A stretch of DNA of 64,000 nucleotides from Oscillospiraceae bacterium (GCA_015067025.1 SVNC01000006.1:1-64000), one strand, 5' to 3'. Counted from the first letter of the stretch, positions 15,581 through 23,789 are shown. Numbers and translations are program-made. The notes: generated by a model not told the origin, from the sequence alone.

Positions 15581-17062
15581 ATGCTTTTCAAGGAATATGA
15601 TGTAATTATCGTCGGCAGTGGCGTATCGGGACTATATGCGGCACTGAACTTAGACAGCAGTATGAAGATACTGATGCTTTCCAAAAGAGAGCTTACACTC
15701 TGCAACTCTGCACTGGCTCAGGGCGGTGTAGCGGCTGTAATGGATGATAAAAACGATGATTACGAGTTACATATAAAGGATACGCTTATCGCAGGCGGTT
15801 ACAAGAATGATATGGACAATCTCCGCATACTTGTGGAGCAGGGTCCTAAGGATGTAAAAAATCTTCTTAACTACGGTGTGGAATTCGACCGCAAGGATGA
15901 CGGCTCTATCCATCTCACGTTAGAGGGAGGACATTGCCGTAACAGAATAGCACATCATAAAGACAGCACAGGTTATGAGATAGTAACCTCGCTTATCGAA
16001 AACGTAACAAAGCTGCCTAACGTAACTATACTTGAAAACGCTCACCTTTTAGGTCTTGAAAAGCAGGATGATGATTTTTATGCAGACGTACTTCAGAATG
16101 GTGAGCATACCTATTATACCACAAAAGCGATGATACTTGCAACAGGTGGAATAGGCAGAGTTTACGAATTTACAACAAATTCCGCTATTGCCACCGGTGA
16201 CGGAATACAGTTTGCATATAATTTAGGTGCAGAGATAAAGCATCTTAACTACGTGCAGTTCCATCCCACAGCTTATGCCGACAGGGAGAACAGAGAGTGC
16301 TTTTTAGTGTCTGAGGCGGTAAGAGGCGAGGGTGCATACCTGCTTAATTGCAATAAGGAACGCTTTATGCACAAATATGAGCCTGAACGAAAGGAGCTTG
16401 CTCCCCGTGACGTTGTATCAAAGTGCATTTTAATGGAACAGAAGGCAACGGGTAGTGATAATTTCTATCTTGATATTTCCTATAAGGATAGTGAATTTAT
16501 CAAAAACCGCTTCCCGATGATATATAACAAGGTACTCGAAAAGGGCTACGATATGACTAAAGAGCCTATTCCGATATACCCTTGCCAGCATTATTTAATG
16601 GGTGGTATTGCGGTAAACGGAAACGGTGCTACTAAAATAAAGGGACTTTATGCCGCAGGCGAATGTGCTCATACGGGCGTACACGGAATAAACAGACTGG
16701 CAAGTAATTCTCTTTTAGAAGCTCTCGTATTCAGCCGACTTATAGCAGAGGATATCAATAAGAACTTTACAGCTACTGCCAATGGAGAAAGAGAATTTGA
16801 TTATCCCGCTCCCGAGGGCAAGCCCTTACCAAGCGGTATACGTACAGAGATAAGAAGAATAATGCAGAGATCCTTCTTTGTAGTACCTGATTACGAGCAG
16901 GCGGCTGAGGATATCGGCAGAATAAACGAAATAAAGGATATGCTTTATAACGGTGGATATGAAATAACGCCTGATTTTATAGAAGCAAAATCCCTTGCAA
17001 CAGTAGCTTATATAATTTTAAGTGAGGTAGTTAAGGAAGGAAAGGAAAAGGGAGAGATCTGA
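15581..17062 (+). CDS. nadB: L-aspartate oxidase
   Basis: This flavoenzyme oxidises aspartate to iminoaspartate, the first step of de novo NAD synthesis; anaerobes use fumarate as acceptor. The FAD site is VIIVGSGVSGLYAALNL. The family residues include QGGVAAV, the active-site HLTLEGGHCRNRI region, LATGGIGRVYEFTTN, and AGECAHTGVHGINRLASNSLLE. The track's GTG 15569 overlaps AAAGGTGG; ATG 15581, 8 nt after that site, is preferred (493 aa). Its TGA overlaps the nadC ATG by one base. No nadA is seen in the window, although that enzyme is required between the two. Confidence 0.93.
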   Translation: MLFKEYDVIIVGSGVSGLYAALNLDSSMKILMLSKRELTLCNSALAQGGVAAVMDDKNDDYELHIKDTLIAGGYKNDMDNLRILVEQGPKDVKNLLNYGVEFDRKDDGSIHLTLEGGHCRNRIAHHKDSTGYEIVTSLIENVTKLPNVTILENAHLLGLEKQDDDFYADVLQNGEHTYYTTKAMILATGGIGRVYEFTTNSAIATGDGIQFAYNLGAEIKHLNYVQFHPTAYADRENRECFLVSEAVRGEGAYLLNCNKERFMHKYEPERKELAPRDVVSKCILMEQKATGSDNFYLDISYKDSEFIKNRFPMIYNKVLEKGYDMTKEPIPIYPCQHYLMGGIAVNGNGATKIKGLYAAGECAHTGVHGINRLASNSLLEALVFSRLIAEDINKNFTATANGEREFDYPAPEGKPLPSGIRTEIRRIMQRSFFVVPDYEQAAEDIGRINEIKDMLYNGGYEITPDFIEAKSLATVAYIILSEVVKEGKEKGEI

Positions 17063-17919
17063 TGAAATTATTACAGTTTTATATTGACGATATTATAAAG
17101 ACAGCACTTAATGAGGATATTAATTATATCGACAGCACAACGGATTTACTGATAAGCCCTAAGGACGAAAGCGAGGCGTATTTTGTTTCAAAGGCTGACG
17201 GCGTTGTGGCAGGGCTTGATATAGCGCTCAGAGTTTTTGAGCTGCTTGATTCAGGTATCGAAATCACTCGTCATACCGAAGATGGTAACGAAGTGCGTAA
17301 GGGTGACATTTTAGCCGAGTTTAAGGGCAATACGGCAATGCTTTTAAAGGGTGAAAGAACTGCTCTTAATATTTTACAGCATATGAGCGGAATTGCTACG
17401 TATACTAACAAATGCGTAAAGCTTGTGGAGGGTACGAACGCTTCTATCTGCGATACGAGAAAGACTCTTCCCGGACTTCGTCCTTTACAGAAGTACGCGG
17501 TTGTGATGGGCGGCGGTAAAAATCACCGCTACAATCTGACAGACGCCGCAATGCTGAAAGATAACCACATTGACGCTTACGGCGGTATCACAAATGCTGT
17601 AAAGGCACTGCGTGAAAGAGCAGGTCATATGCTTAAGATCGAAGTTGAAACAAGAAACTTTGATGAGCTTCGTGAAGCACTGAACGTTGGTGCAGACGTT
17701 ATTATGCTTGATAATATGAGCCCTGCCGATATGAAAAAGGCGGTAGAAATAACTGCAGGCAGAGCAAAGCTTGAGGCAAGCGGCAACGTAACTTTAGAAA
17801 ATATCCGTGCAGTTGCCGAAAGCGGTGTGGATATCATAAGTCTTGGTGCACTTACCCACAGCGTAACTGCCTTTGATATTTCTATGAAATGGGGCAAGGC
17901 TACGTTTAACGATATGTAA
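17062..17919 (+). CDS. nadC: Nicotinate-nucleotide pyrophosphorylase (carboxylating)
   Basis: It converts quinolinate and PRPP to nicotinate mononucleotide. QPRTase motifs are present: GERTALNILQHMSGIATYT, the quinolinate-binding DTRKTLPGLRPLQKYAV, GGGKNHRYNL and the C-terminal barrel DNMSPADMKKAVE and SGNVTLENI. The 285 aa is the usual length. Start and nadB stop overlap (ATGA), implying coupling. It is followed 33 nt later by a DUF6472-like gene and a NUDIX fusion on the same strand. Confidence 0.95.
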   Translation: MKLLQFYIDDIIKTALNEDINYIDSTTDLLISPKDESEAYFVSKADGVVAGLDIALRVFELLDSGIEITRHTEDGNEVRKGDILAEFKGNTAMLLKGERTALNILQHMSGIATYTNKCVKLVEGTNASICDTRKTLPGLRPLQKYAVVMGGGKNHRYNLTDAAMLKDNHIDAYGGITNAVKALRERAGHMLKIEVETRNFDELREALNVGADVIMLDNMSPADMKKAVEITAGRAKLEASGNVTLENIRAVAESGVDIISLGALTHSVTAFDISMKWGKATFNDM

Positions 17920-17952
17920 TATTCGACAAGAATATTACAAAATGGTGATAAA

Positions 17953-18123
17953 ATGACAAATTGCGATAACTGTGTAAATTACGTCTATGATGAGGATTAT
18001 GAGTGTTATTCCTGCCTTGTCAATCTTGACGAGGACGAAATGAGAAGATTTCTTACGGGGGATAATTATAACTGTCCTTATTTCAGACTTGATGATGAAT
18101 ATGAGCTTGCAAGAAAGCAGTAG
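17953..18123 (+). CDS. DUF6472-like small cysteine-rich protein (56 aa)
   Basis: It is missed by the ORF track on length. The translation starts MTNCDNCVNYVYDEDYECYSC and contains LDEDEMRRFL and CPYFRLDDEY before ending ELARKQ. Five cysteines (CxxC, CxxC and a later C) suggest a small metal-binding knuckle. This pattern fits the uncharacterised DUF6472 family common in Clostridia. A GGTGAT site precedes the ATG. It sits between nadC and the NUDIX fusion with 8 nt to the next start, so all four genes probably share a transcript. Function is unknown. Confidence 0.82.
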   Translation: MTNCDNCVNYVYDEDYECYSCLVNLDEDEMRRFLTGDNYNCPYFRLDDEYELARKQ

Positions 18124-18131
18124 GAGGAAAT

Positions 18132-18908
18132 ATGGCAAAGGTAATGCCGCAGGGTGATACGAGTTATATGGGAAAAAAGGTTACTGTTACTATGGACAGA
18201 CCTATAGGAACAGAACACCCTAAGCATCCCGGGCTTATATATCCTATAAACTACGGCTATATTGAGGGTCTTGTCGCCGGGGACGGCGAAGAACAGGACG
18301 TTTATCTTCTCGGCGTAAGCGAACCGCTCGAAAAGGCTGAATGTGTTATAATCGGTATAATCCATCGTCTTAATGATAACGAGGATAAGTGGGTAGCAGT
18401 ACCTGAAGCACTTGTGGGTACTGATATCTGCTATGAATGCAACATCGTTCACGAAACTTATTTTCAGGAACAATATTACAAGTCTGAGGTCTACGCTCTT
18501 TATGAAAAAACGTCGGGTGCGGTGATCTATACCGATGATAACGGTGAAAGAAAGTATTTTCTTATTAAGAACAAGAGCGGACACATCGGTTTTCCTAAGG
18601 GACATATAGAATATGGTGAAAAAGAGCGGGAAAACGCACTTCGTGAAGTATATGAGGAGTGCGGACTAAATGTTATACTAAACGACAAATTTCGAGCTGA
18701 ATATACTTTCCGTACACTTGAAAACACTGAAAAGACCTCGGTTTTCTTCCTTGGGTACTTTGATAAGGAGGCGGCTGTGACTATTCAGCAGGAAGAGGTC
18801 ATCGGAGACTGGCTTTTAAGCTATAATGAGGCTATGGAAAAGCTCAACTGGGAACAGGATAAGGAAATACTTAAAAAAGCAGAGGATTTTCTGAACGACA
18901 ACACCTGA
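18132..18908 (+). CDS. Inorganic-pyrophosphatase-like domain fused to NUDIX hydrolase
   Basis: Residues ~10-115 resemble a reduced family I pyrophosphatase (VTMDRPIGTEHPKHP, YPINYGYIEG, then DGEEQDVYLLG in place of the classic DGDPLDVLVL metal loop). Residues ~128-255 form a NUDIX domain with a complete Nudix box GHIEYGEKERENALREVYEECGL. NUDIX enzymes split nucleoside diphosphate-X compounds such as ADP-ribose, NADH or dinucleoside polyphosphates, and many release products a phosphatase could use. The substrate is unknown; placement after nadBC suggests pyridine nucleotide metabolism. AGGAGG lies just upstream of the ATG. Confidence 0.85.
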   Translation: MAKVMPQGDTSYMGKKVTVTMDRPIGTEHPKHPGLIYPINYGYIEGLVAGDGEEQDVYLLGVSEPLEKAECVIIGIIHRLNDNEDKWVAVPEALVGTDICYECNIVHETYFQEQYYKSEVYALYEKTSGAVIYTDDNGERKYFLIKNKSGHIGFPKGHIEYGEKERENALREVYEECGLNVILNDKFRAEYTFRTLENTEKTSVFFLGYFDKEAAVTIQQEEVIGDWLLSYNEAMEKLNWEQDKEILKKAEDFLNDNT

Positions 18909-18952
18909 CAGATTTAATATAACTATCATGTCTGTGCTTTGAAATTGGCATT

Positions 18953-18970
18953 TTACAAGTAATTTACAAC
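18953..18970 (+). promoter_or_regulatory. Pair of TTACA motifs 11 bp apart
   Basis: TTTACAA-type motifs at 18953 and 18964 repeat with the same 11-bp period as the larger array at 19805-19865. They are about 75 bp upstream of the SCP2 gene's -35 box. Significance is uncertain with two copies. Confidence 0.3.
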
Positions 18971-18987
18971 AAAAAATGACAATAAAT

Positions 18988-19018
18988 GGGGATATCTTTT
19001 AGACGATATCCCCTTTTG
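18988..19018 (+). terminator. Intrinsic terminator after the NUDIX fusion
   Basis: The stem GGGGATATC/GATATCCCC with an 8-nt loop is followed by TTTTGTTGTTTT. Confidence 0.8.
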
Positions 19019-19040
19019 TTGTTTTAAACTTGTAAAACGC

Positions 19041-19069
19041 TTTACAATCAAGTTTTTTTGTGATATAAT
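19041..19069 (+). promoter_or_regulatory. Promoter of the SCP2-tail gene
   Basis: TTTACA (19041-19046) and TATAAT (19064-19069) have a 17-nt spacer. Confidence 0.8.
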
Positions 19070-19141
19070 GCAAATGATTAAATAGCATTCAATGGTTGCT
19101 ATAATGTTTTATTGAAACAGAACACAGAAAGGGATATGAAA

Positions 19142-19741
19142 ATGACCTACGAGAAGATTTTTGAAACCACAAAGAAGACAATTATGAAGAGCGATGTAAG
19201 CAACATCGAAGGCCACCTTGCAGTGCAGGTTGACATTGTAGGTGAGGGTGAAGGCGCATTCTACATTGAGCTTAAGGACAAGCAGCTTTTTGTAGAGCCT
19301 TATGAATACTACGATTTTGACTGCAAGATCGTTGCAGGTGCAGACGACTTTTTAAAGATCGTAAACGGCAAGCTTGATCCCGTTGCAGCACTTACAGACG
19401 GCACGATCAGAGTAGAGGGTGACGCTGACAAGGCTGCTCAGTTCAAGAGCATTATTGACGCTGTAAAGAAGACTCGCAAGACAACAAAGTCAACTGCAGC
19501 AAAGACAGAGAAGAAGCCTGCCGCAAAGAAGCCCGCCGCTAAGAAGACAACAGCTAAGGCTGCTGAAAAGAAGGCAGAAGAAAAGCCTGTAGCAGAAAAG
19601 AAAGCTCCTGCTAAGAAAACAGCTGCTAAGCCCGCTGCAGAAAAGAAGACAACAGCTAAGGTTGCTGAAAAGAAGGCAGAAGAAAAGAAAGCCCCTGCTA
19701 AGAAGACAGCAACAAAGACAACAGAAAAGAAAGCAAAGTAA
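19142..19741 (+). CDS. SCP2-domain protein with histone-H1-like Lys/Ala-rich tail
   Basis: Residues ~1-105 form an SCP2-type lipid-binding fold (HLAVQVDIVGEGEGAFYIEL, LKIVNGKLDPVAALTDGTIRVEGD). The remaining ~90 residues are a low-complexity Lys/Ala/Pro/Thr tail of repeated AAKKPAAKKT-like units, as in bacterial histone-H1 homologues that bind DNA non-specifically. The tail has two near-duplicate blocks (AEKKAEE...APAKKTA). The track start TTG 19112 lacks an RBS; ATG 19142 lies 8 nt after AAAGGG. It could be a nucleoid- or ribosome-associated protein, or a lipid-binding protein tethered electrostatically; only the domain structure is certain. Confidence 0.85.
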   Translation: MTYEKIFETTKKTIMKSDVSNIEGHLAVQVDIVGEGEGAFYIELKDKQLFVEPYEYYDFDCKIVAGADDFLKIVNGKLDPVAALTDGTIRVEGDADKAAQFKSIIDAVKKTRKTTKSTAAKTEKKPAAKKPAAKKTTAKAAEKKAEEKPVAEKKAPAKKTAAKPAAEKKTTAKVAEKKAEEKKAPAKKTATKTTEKKAK

Positions 19742-19754
19742 GCTTTTTGACTTC

Positions 19755-19780
19755 AAGCCTCCCTTATGGGAGGCTTTTGT
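19755..19780 (+). terminator. Intrinsic terminator after the SCP2-tail gene
   Basis: The stem AAGCCTCCC/GGGAGGCTT with a TTAT loop is followed by TTGTTTTTC. Confidence 0.88.
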
Positions 19781-19804
19781 TTTTCTTGCTTTTATTTTAA
19801 AAGA

Positions 19805-19865
19805 TTACAAAACGGTTACAAATTTATTACAGTTTGGTTACAAAGCGATTACAATTTTGTAACAA
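19805..19865 (+). promoter_or_regulatory. Six TTACAA-type sites at an exact 11-bp period
   Basis: TTACAA-type hexamers start at 19805, 19816, 19827 (TTACAG), 19838, 19849 and, diverged, 19860 (TAACAA). Each is exactly 11 bp after the last. The array ends 3 bp before the -35 box of the next gene. Tandem TT(A/C/T)ACA hexamers with 5-bp gaps are the known layout of PhoP-type (OmpR/PhoB-family) boxes in Bacillus. The regulator here is inferred, not shown. Confidence 0.7.
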
Positions 19866-19868
19866 TTG

Positions 19869-19896
19869 TTGACTATGAAAAATTCTGTGATATACT
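19869..19896 (+). promoter_or_regulatory. Promoter of the small secreted protein gene
   Basis: TTGACT (19869-19874) and TATACT (19891-19896) have a 16-nt spacer. It lies directly downstream of the TTACAA array. Confidence 0.75.
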
Positions 19897-19977
19897 AAAA
19901 TTGTAAGATAAGAAATTACCACTACACATCGGATATTTACTTTATCCGAAATACAGAGAAGGGAATGGTGAAGACCT

Positions 19978-20259
19978 ATGAAAAAGTTCTTTAAAAAATT
20001 ATCAGTTGCATTAACAATGACGCTTATGCTTATAATTACGGCTATTCCCGTATCTGCAGAAGCACCCGGCGAAAACGGAAGCCTTGCAAAAGCGGCAATG
20101 CTTGAAGAGATGCAACCTGTACAGTCGGAGGAAAGCAATGCGTTACCCGGTTGGTTGCTTTTCAGCGGTATCGGAGCGGTTGCTGTTATCGGAATTATCG
20201 CAGGTGCGGTAGTACTTGGTGAAAAGCAGGAAGACGTATCTTCAGATACGGAAGAATAA
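19978..20259 (+). CDS. Small secreted or membrane protein with signal peptide
   Basis: This 93-aa product has a classic signal peptide (MKKFFKKLSVALTMTLMLIITAIPVSAEA, cleavage likely after SAEA or VSA), a ~25-residue polar ectodomain, one transmembrane helix (~58-82, WLLFSGIGAVAVIGIIAGAVVL) and an acidic cytoplasmic end (EKQEDVSSDTEE). No enzymatic domain is visible. An unusually elaborate upstream array (19805-19865) predicts tight two-component control. It is monocistronic, with a terminator at 20293-20325. Its role may be envelope sensing or stress, but there is no direct evidence. Confidence 0.8.
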   Translation: MKKFFKKLSVALTMTLMLIITAIPVSAEAPGENGSLAKAAMLEEMQPVQSEESNALPGWLLFSGIGAVAVIGIIAGAVVLGEKQEDVSSDTEE

Positions 20260-20292
20260 GAGTACGACGAGAATAACCCTCTGAAAATATAG

Positions 20293-20326
20293 AAAGCCTC
20301 TGCGGATTTTTCCGCAGGGGCTTTGT
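20293..20326 (+). terminator. Intrinsic terminator
   Basis: The stem AAAGCCTCTGCGGA/TCCGCAGGGGCTTT with a T-rich loop follows the small secreted protein gene. Confidence 0.75.
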
Positions 20327-20344
20327 CGTTATATATTACTGCTA

Positions 20345-20373
20345 TTGATTTTATTTACATTTTATGTTACAAT
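20345..20373 (+). promoter_or_regulatory. Promoter of the 103-aa membrane protein gene
   Basis: TTGATT (20345-20350) and TACAAT (20368-20373) have a 17-nt spacer. Confidence 0.65.
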
Positions 20374-20402
20374 CTTCTTTGTAAAAAGAAAGGAGAGTCG
20401 CT

Positions 20403-20714
20403 ATGAGAAGGACAAGTCGCAAGGGCAGTTTTTTCCTCTGCCTGTTAATTAATATTCTGATTAATCTTGACGGAGCAATACCTGCCGTACTGCTTCTTAT
20501 CTGCCACTTTGCCTTTGGCTTTCCGCTGTGGCTTACCTTCGTTGCCCTCGGTATCTGGCTCGGTTGGATGATTATATATATGCTCGTTATGGGTTGGTTT
20601 GCAGGGCAGGAAAGCGATCTTCCCGATAAATCGAAAAACATCAACAATCCCTATGCTAAAAAGGGGACTGTTATCAAAGATGGCAGAGTGGTGCAAAAGG
20701 GCGATGAAAAATAA
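20403..20714 (+). CDS. Small two-helix membrane protein of unknown function
   Basis: This 103-aa protein has an N-terminal basic patch (MRRTSRKG), two hydrophobic helices (~10-40 and ~43-66) and a polar C-terminal tail with PYAKKGTVIKDGRVVQKGD. AAAGGAGAG lies before the ATG. No domain is recognised. It is followed after 69 nt by the amidase gene on the same strand with no terminator between, so co-transcription is possible. Confidence 0.7.
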   Translation: MRRTSRKGSFFLCLLINILINLDGAIPAVLLLICHFAFGFPLWLTFVALGIWLGWMIIYMLVMGWFAGQESDLPDKSKNINNPYAKKGTVIKDGRVVQKGDEK

Positions 20715-20783
20715 TTATTTCTTTAAGGAATGTTTAAGGTAGCAAAGTTAAAATGTAGAAAATAAAAATTAAGGAGCAATCTT

Positions 20784-22199
20784 TTGAAATATAAAGCAAA
20801 AAGAAAAAGCAGATATTCGCTTACTCCTGTAGGCTGGGTTGCCGTAGGTGTGCTTGCCGTTATCCTTGTGACGGTAATAATAGCTATCATAGCATCAAAT
20901 GCAGGCGGAAATAGTGAAACGTTCTCATCTGCAGTACTTACAGAAAACGATGAATCTTCTGCTGAAAGTGACGTTACGACAGAGCCTGAAAGAGAACTTA
21001 CTGTAAACGTAACGCTTAATAAGGATAAGACTGTAAAATTACCCGATAAGATAAAAACGCTGATAACGGATTATACAAAGGCAAGATATGAGGCTCTCGG
21101 AAATTTAGAAGTGACAGAATTTAATAAGTACTTTGATATGGATAACAAGTACGGCAGAATGTATGCCGCTTTTAACAATGCAACGCTTGATTATCTTATC
21201 TATATAAGACAGAACAGAACTGCCGACCTCAGATTTTATAACGCTGACGTTACCGTGAACGTAACTTCCGTTCAGGTCTATGATGATGAATATATAATTG
21301 ATTATTACGTAAATGAAGCACTGTCCTTTAATTTTACAGAGGAGGTATCCTATTCCTGTAATATGACGGTACAGGCAAGAGCGATAAGAAATGATGACGG
21401 AGAGTTCCTTTTTTCTCAGATGGCAGAGGATACCGACGTAAACTTGCTTTTTGAAAAGCCTATGGTTGAGGCACTTGGTTATGATTTCAGCATCTATTAT
21501 CTTAAGGAACTGACGCTCCCCGATGATTTTGACAGTAAAGCGGTAATCAGCAGTACGTTAAAAGAGCTTAAGGCAAGTGCGGATGAAAATATATTATCTC
21601 ATCGTAATAACCTTTCAGAATACAATGCATCTCCCGATAGCTTTAAAGTAGACATGACCGCGGATAATAAGTATGACAGAGAAAAAGCGGTAGCTTATTC
21701 TTATAAATGGGTGGGCGAAGATAGTGTAGTGCGTAATCCCGATTACAGCAATTATTCCGATTTTGGCGGCAACTGTCAGAATTATGCATCGCAGTGCGTT
21801 TTGGCAGGTGGCGTACCTATGGATTGTAGTGGCGACTACAATGCCCAGTGGAAGTGGTATGGCGATGAGATGAGCTATTACGAAGAGGAATACGGGAGAT
21901 CGGGCTCTTGGTCAGGCACGGAATATTTCTACGAATATTGCAATAATAACACAGGCTCAGGTCTTGTAGCAAAAACGGATGGAAATATTTATTCCGCACA
22001 GCCCGGCGATATTCTTCAGTACGTAGTCGATGGCTGGGCAAATCACAGCGTTGTGGTATCAAAGGTGATATATGACGATAACGGCAACGTGACGGAGATA
22101 CTTATAAACAGCAACACCACCGACAGAAAGGACTATCCGCTTACCGCCTACGGTTATACGGATATAAGACTTATCAGTATAATAGGATATAATGACTGA
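20784..22199 (+). CDS. Membrane-anchored putative amidase (Amidase_6 domain)
   Basis: It starts at TTG after AAGGAGCAATCTT. A basic N-terminus and one transmembrane helix (~15-40) leave a large extracellular part. A Ser/Glu-rich stalk and an NTF2-like central region (~70-250) precede the C-terminal Amidase_6 domain (~295-470): RDEKAVAYS-like start, catalytic-cysteine motif FGGNCQNYASQC, PGDILQYV and the histidine motif WANHSVVVSKV. These NlpC/P60-like folds are predicted cell-wall amidases or peptidases. A terminator-like hairpin lies at 22309-22347. Confidence 0.85.
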   Translation: MKYKAKRKSRYSLTPVGWVAVGVLAVILVTVIIAIIASNAGGNSETFSSAVLTENDESSAESDVTTEPERELTVNVTLNKDKTVKLPDKIKTLITDYTKARYEALGNLEVTEFNKYFDMDNKYGRMYAAFNNATLDYLIYIRQNRTADLRFYNADVTVNVTSVQVYDDEYIIDYYVNEALSFNFTEEVSYSCNMTVQARAIRNDDGEFLFSQMAEDTDVNLLFEKPMVEALGYDFSIYYLKELTLPDDFDSKAVISSTLKELKASADENILSHRNNLSEYNASPDSFKVDMTADNKYDREKAVAYSYKWVGEDSVVRNPDYSNYSDFGGNCQNYASQCVLAGGVPMDCSGDYNAQWKWYGDEMSYYEEEYGRSGSWSGTEYFYEYCNNNTGSGLVAKTDGNIYSAQPGDILQYVVDGWANHSVVVSKVIYDDNGNVTEILINSNTTDRKDYPLTAYGYTDIRLISIIGYND

Positions 22200-22308
22200 A
22201 AAATAACGTTTCACTGTTATTATTCAGTTAATAAAAGGGGAGTAAAATATAATCGTAACGAGAGTTACATAGCATAGCACTCCTCGATTTCATATATTTC
22301 CCCAATAC

Positions 22309-22350
22309 GAAAAGCTCCATCGGATGGATTTCCGAGGGAGCTTTTTGTAT
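22309..22350. terminator. Bidirectional terminator between amidase and trpB2
   Basis: The stem AAAAGCTCC-ATCGGA...TCCGAGGGAGCTTTTT has A- and T-tracts on both sides and lies between convergent genes. Confidence 0.82.
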
Positions 22351-22376
22351 ATGATATTTTATTTTCAGATTGTATT

Positions 22377-23747
22377 TCAGATCTTAGGCATTCTGTCGAT
22401 AGCTTCCTTGATCTCTTCATCAGTAGGAATGTAGTCATCCATAACGCCGTCGTTGAACTTCTGATAAGCGTACATATCAAAGTAACCTGTACCTGTAAGA
22501 CCGAAGAGGATAGTCTTTTCTTCACCTGTTTCCTTGCACTTAAGAGCTTCGTCCATTGCAACCTTGATTGCGTGGCTGCTTTCGGGAGCAGGGAGGATAC
22601 CTTCAACTCTTGCAAACTGCTGAGCCGCTTCAAATACTTCTGTCTGCTTTACAGAACGGGCTGTCATAAGACCATCATCATAAAGCTGAGAAAGAACACT
22701 GCTCATGCCGTGGTATCTGAGGCCGCCTGCGTGGCTTGATGCAGGCATAAAGGTAGAACCTAACGTGTACATCTTCTGTAAAGGACAAACTGCACCTGTA
22801 TCGCAGTAGTCGTAAGCGTAGATACCTCTTGTGAGAGAAGGGCAGGAGGAGGGTTCAACTGCGATAAATTCGTAGTCTGCTTCGCCTCTTAACTTTTCGC
22901 CCATAAAGGGAGAGATAAGACCGCCGAGGTTAGAGCCGCCGCCCGCACAACCTATGATGATGTCAGGCTTTTCGCCGTACTTCTTGAATGCCGCCTGAGC
23001 TTCAAGACCGATAACTGTCTGATGTAAAAGTACCTGAGATAAAACAGAACCTAAAACATATCTGTAGCCTTCCATATTGCTTGCAGCTTCTACCGCTTCG
23101 GAAATTGCACAGCCGAGAGAGCCGTTTGTTCCGGGGAACTGTTCGTTTATCTTTCTGCCCACTTCTGTAAGCATTGAGGGAGAAGGGGTTACGTTAGCAC
23201 CGTAGGTTCTCATAACCTCTCTTCTGAAGGGCTTCTGCTCATAGGAGCACTTAACCATAAATACCTTGCAGTCAAGTCCTAAATATGCACAAGCCATTGA
23301 TAAAGCTGTGCCCCACTGACCTGCACCGGTTTCGGTAGTAACGCCTTTGAGACCCTGCTTCTTTGCGTAATAAGCCTGAGCTATCGCACTGTTCAGCTTG
23401 TGGCTGCCTGATGTGTTGTTACCTTCGAATTTGTAATAGATCTTTGCAGGAGTATCGAGTGCCTTTTCAAGACAATATGCTCTTGTCAGGGGAGCGGGTC
23501 TGTACATCTTGTAAAAATCAATGATCTCATCGGGGATATCAATATAGGGAGTAGTATCGTCAAGCTCCTGACGGGCAAGCTCTGTACAGAATACTTCGCT
23601 CAGTTCCTCTAACGTGCAGGGCTTTAACGTCTTGGGGTTAAGTAAGGGAGCAGGCTTATTCTTCATATCCGCTCTTACGTTATACCACTGACGGGGAAGC
23701 TCACTTTCTTCAAGATAAATTTTGTAAGGGATTTCCTTGTTTGCCAT
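22377..23747 (-). CDS. trpB: Tryptophan synthase beta chain 2 (TrpB2 type)
   Basis: This PLP enzyme condenses indole with serine. The long TrpB2 form (456 aa) is recognisable from YRPAPLTRA, the PLP-lysine motif EGNNTSGSHKLNSAIA, ETGAGQWGTALS, the phosphate loop GCAGGGSNLGG and HAGGLRYHGMS. TrpB2 proteins act without a TrpA partner and are linked to indole salvage. No trpA or other trp gene is present. ATG 23747 after AAAGGTGG is preferred to the track GTG. The leader is a T-box with a UGG specifier, so expression should rise when tRNA-Trp is uncharged. Confidence 0.93.
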   Translation of the reverse strand: MANKEIPYKIYLEESELPRQWYNVRADMKNKPAPLLNPKTLKPCTLEELSEVFCTELARQELDDTTPYIDIPDEIIDFYKMYRPAPLTRAYCLEKALDTPAKIYYKFEGNNTSGSHKLNSAIAQAYYAKKQGLKGVTTETGAGQWGTALSMACAYLGLDCKVFMVKCSYEQKPFRREVMRTYGANVTPSPSMLTEVGRKINEQFPGTNGSLGCAISEAVEAASNMEGYRYVLGSVLSQVLLHQTVIGLEAQAAFKKYGEKPDIIIGCAGGGSNLGGLISPFMGEKLRGEADYEFIAVEPSSCPSLTRGIYAYDYCDTGAVCPLQKMYTLGSTFMPASSHAGGLRYHGMSSVLSQLYDDGLMTARSVKQTEVFEAAQQFARVEGILPAPESSHAIKVAMDEALKCKETGEEKTILFGLTGTGYFDMYAYQKFNDGVMDDYIPTDEEIKEAIDRMPKI

Positions 23748-23789
23748 AACAGCCACCTTTTCCTTTCATAAAACTTATGTATTAAGAGT

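Noticed and set aside
19490-19756. 88-aa Cys/Leu/Phe-rich minus-strand ORF
   Set aside because: It is the antisense reading of the Lys/Ala repeats of the SCP2-tail gene and has no independent start signals.
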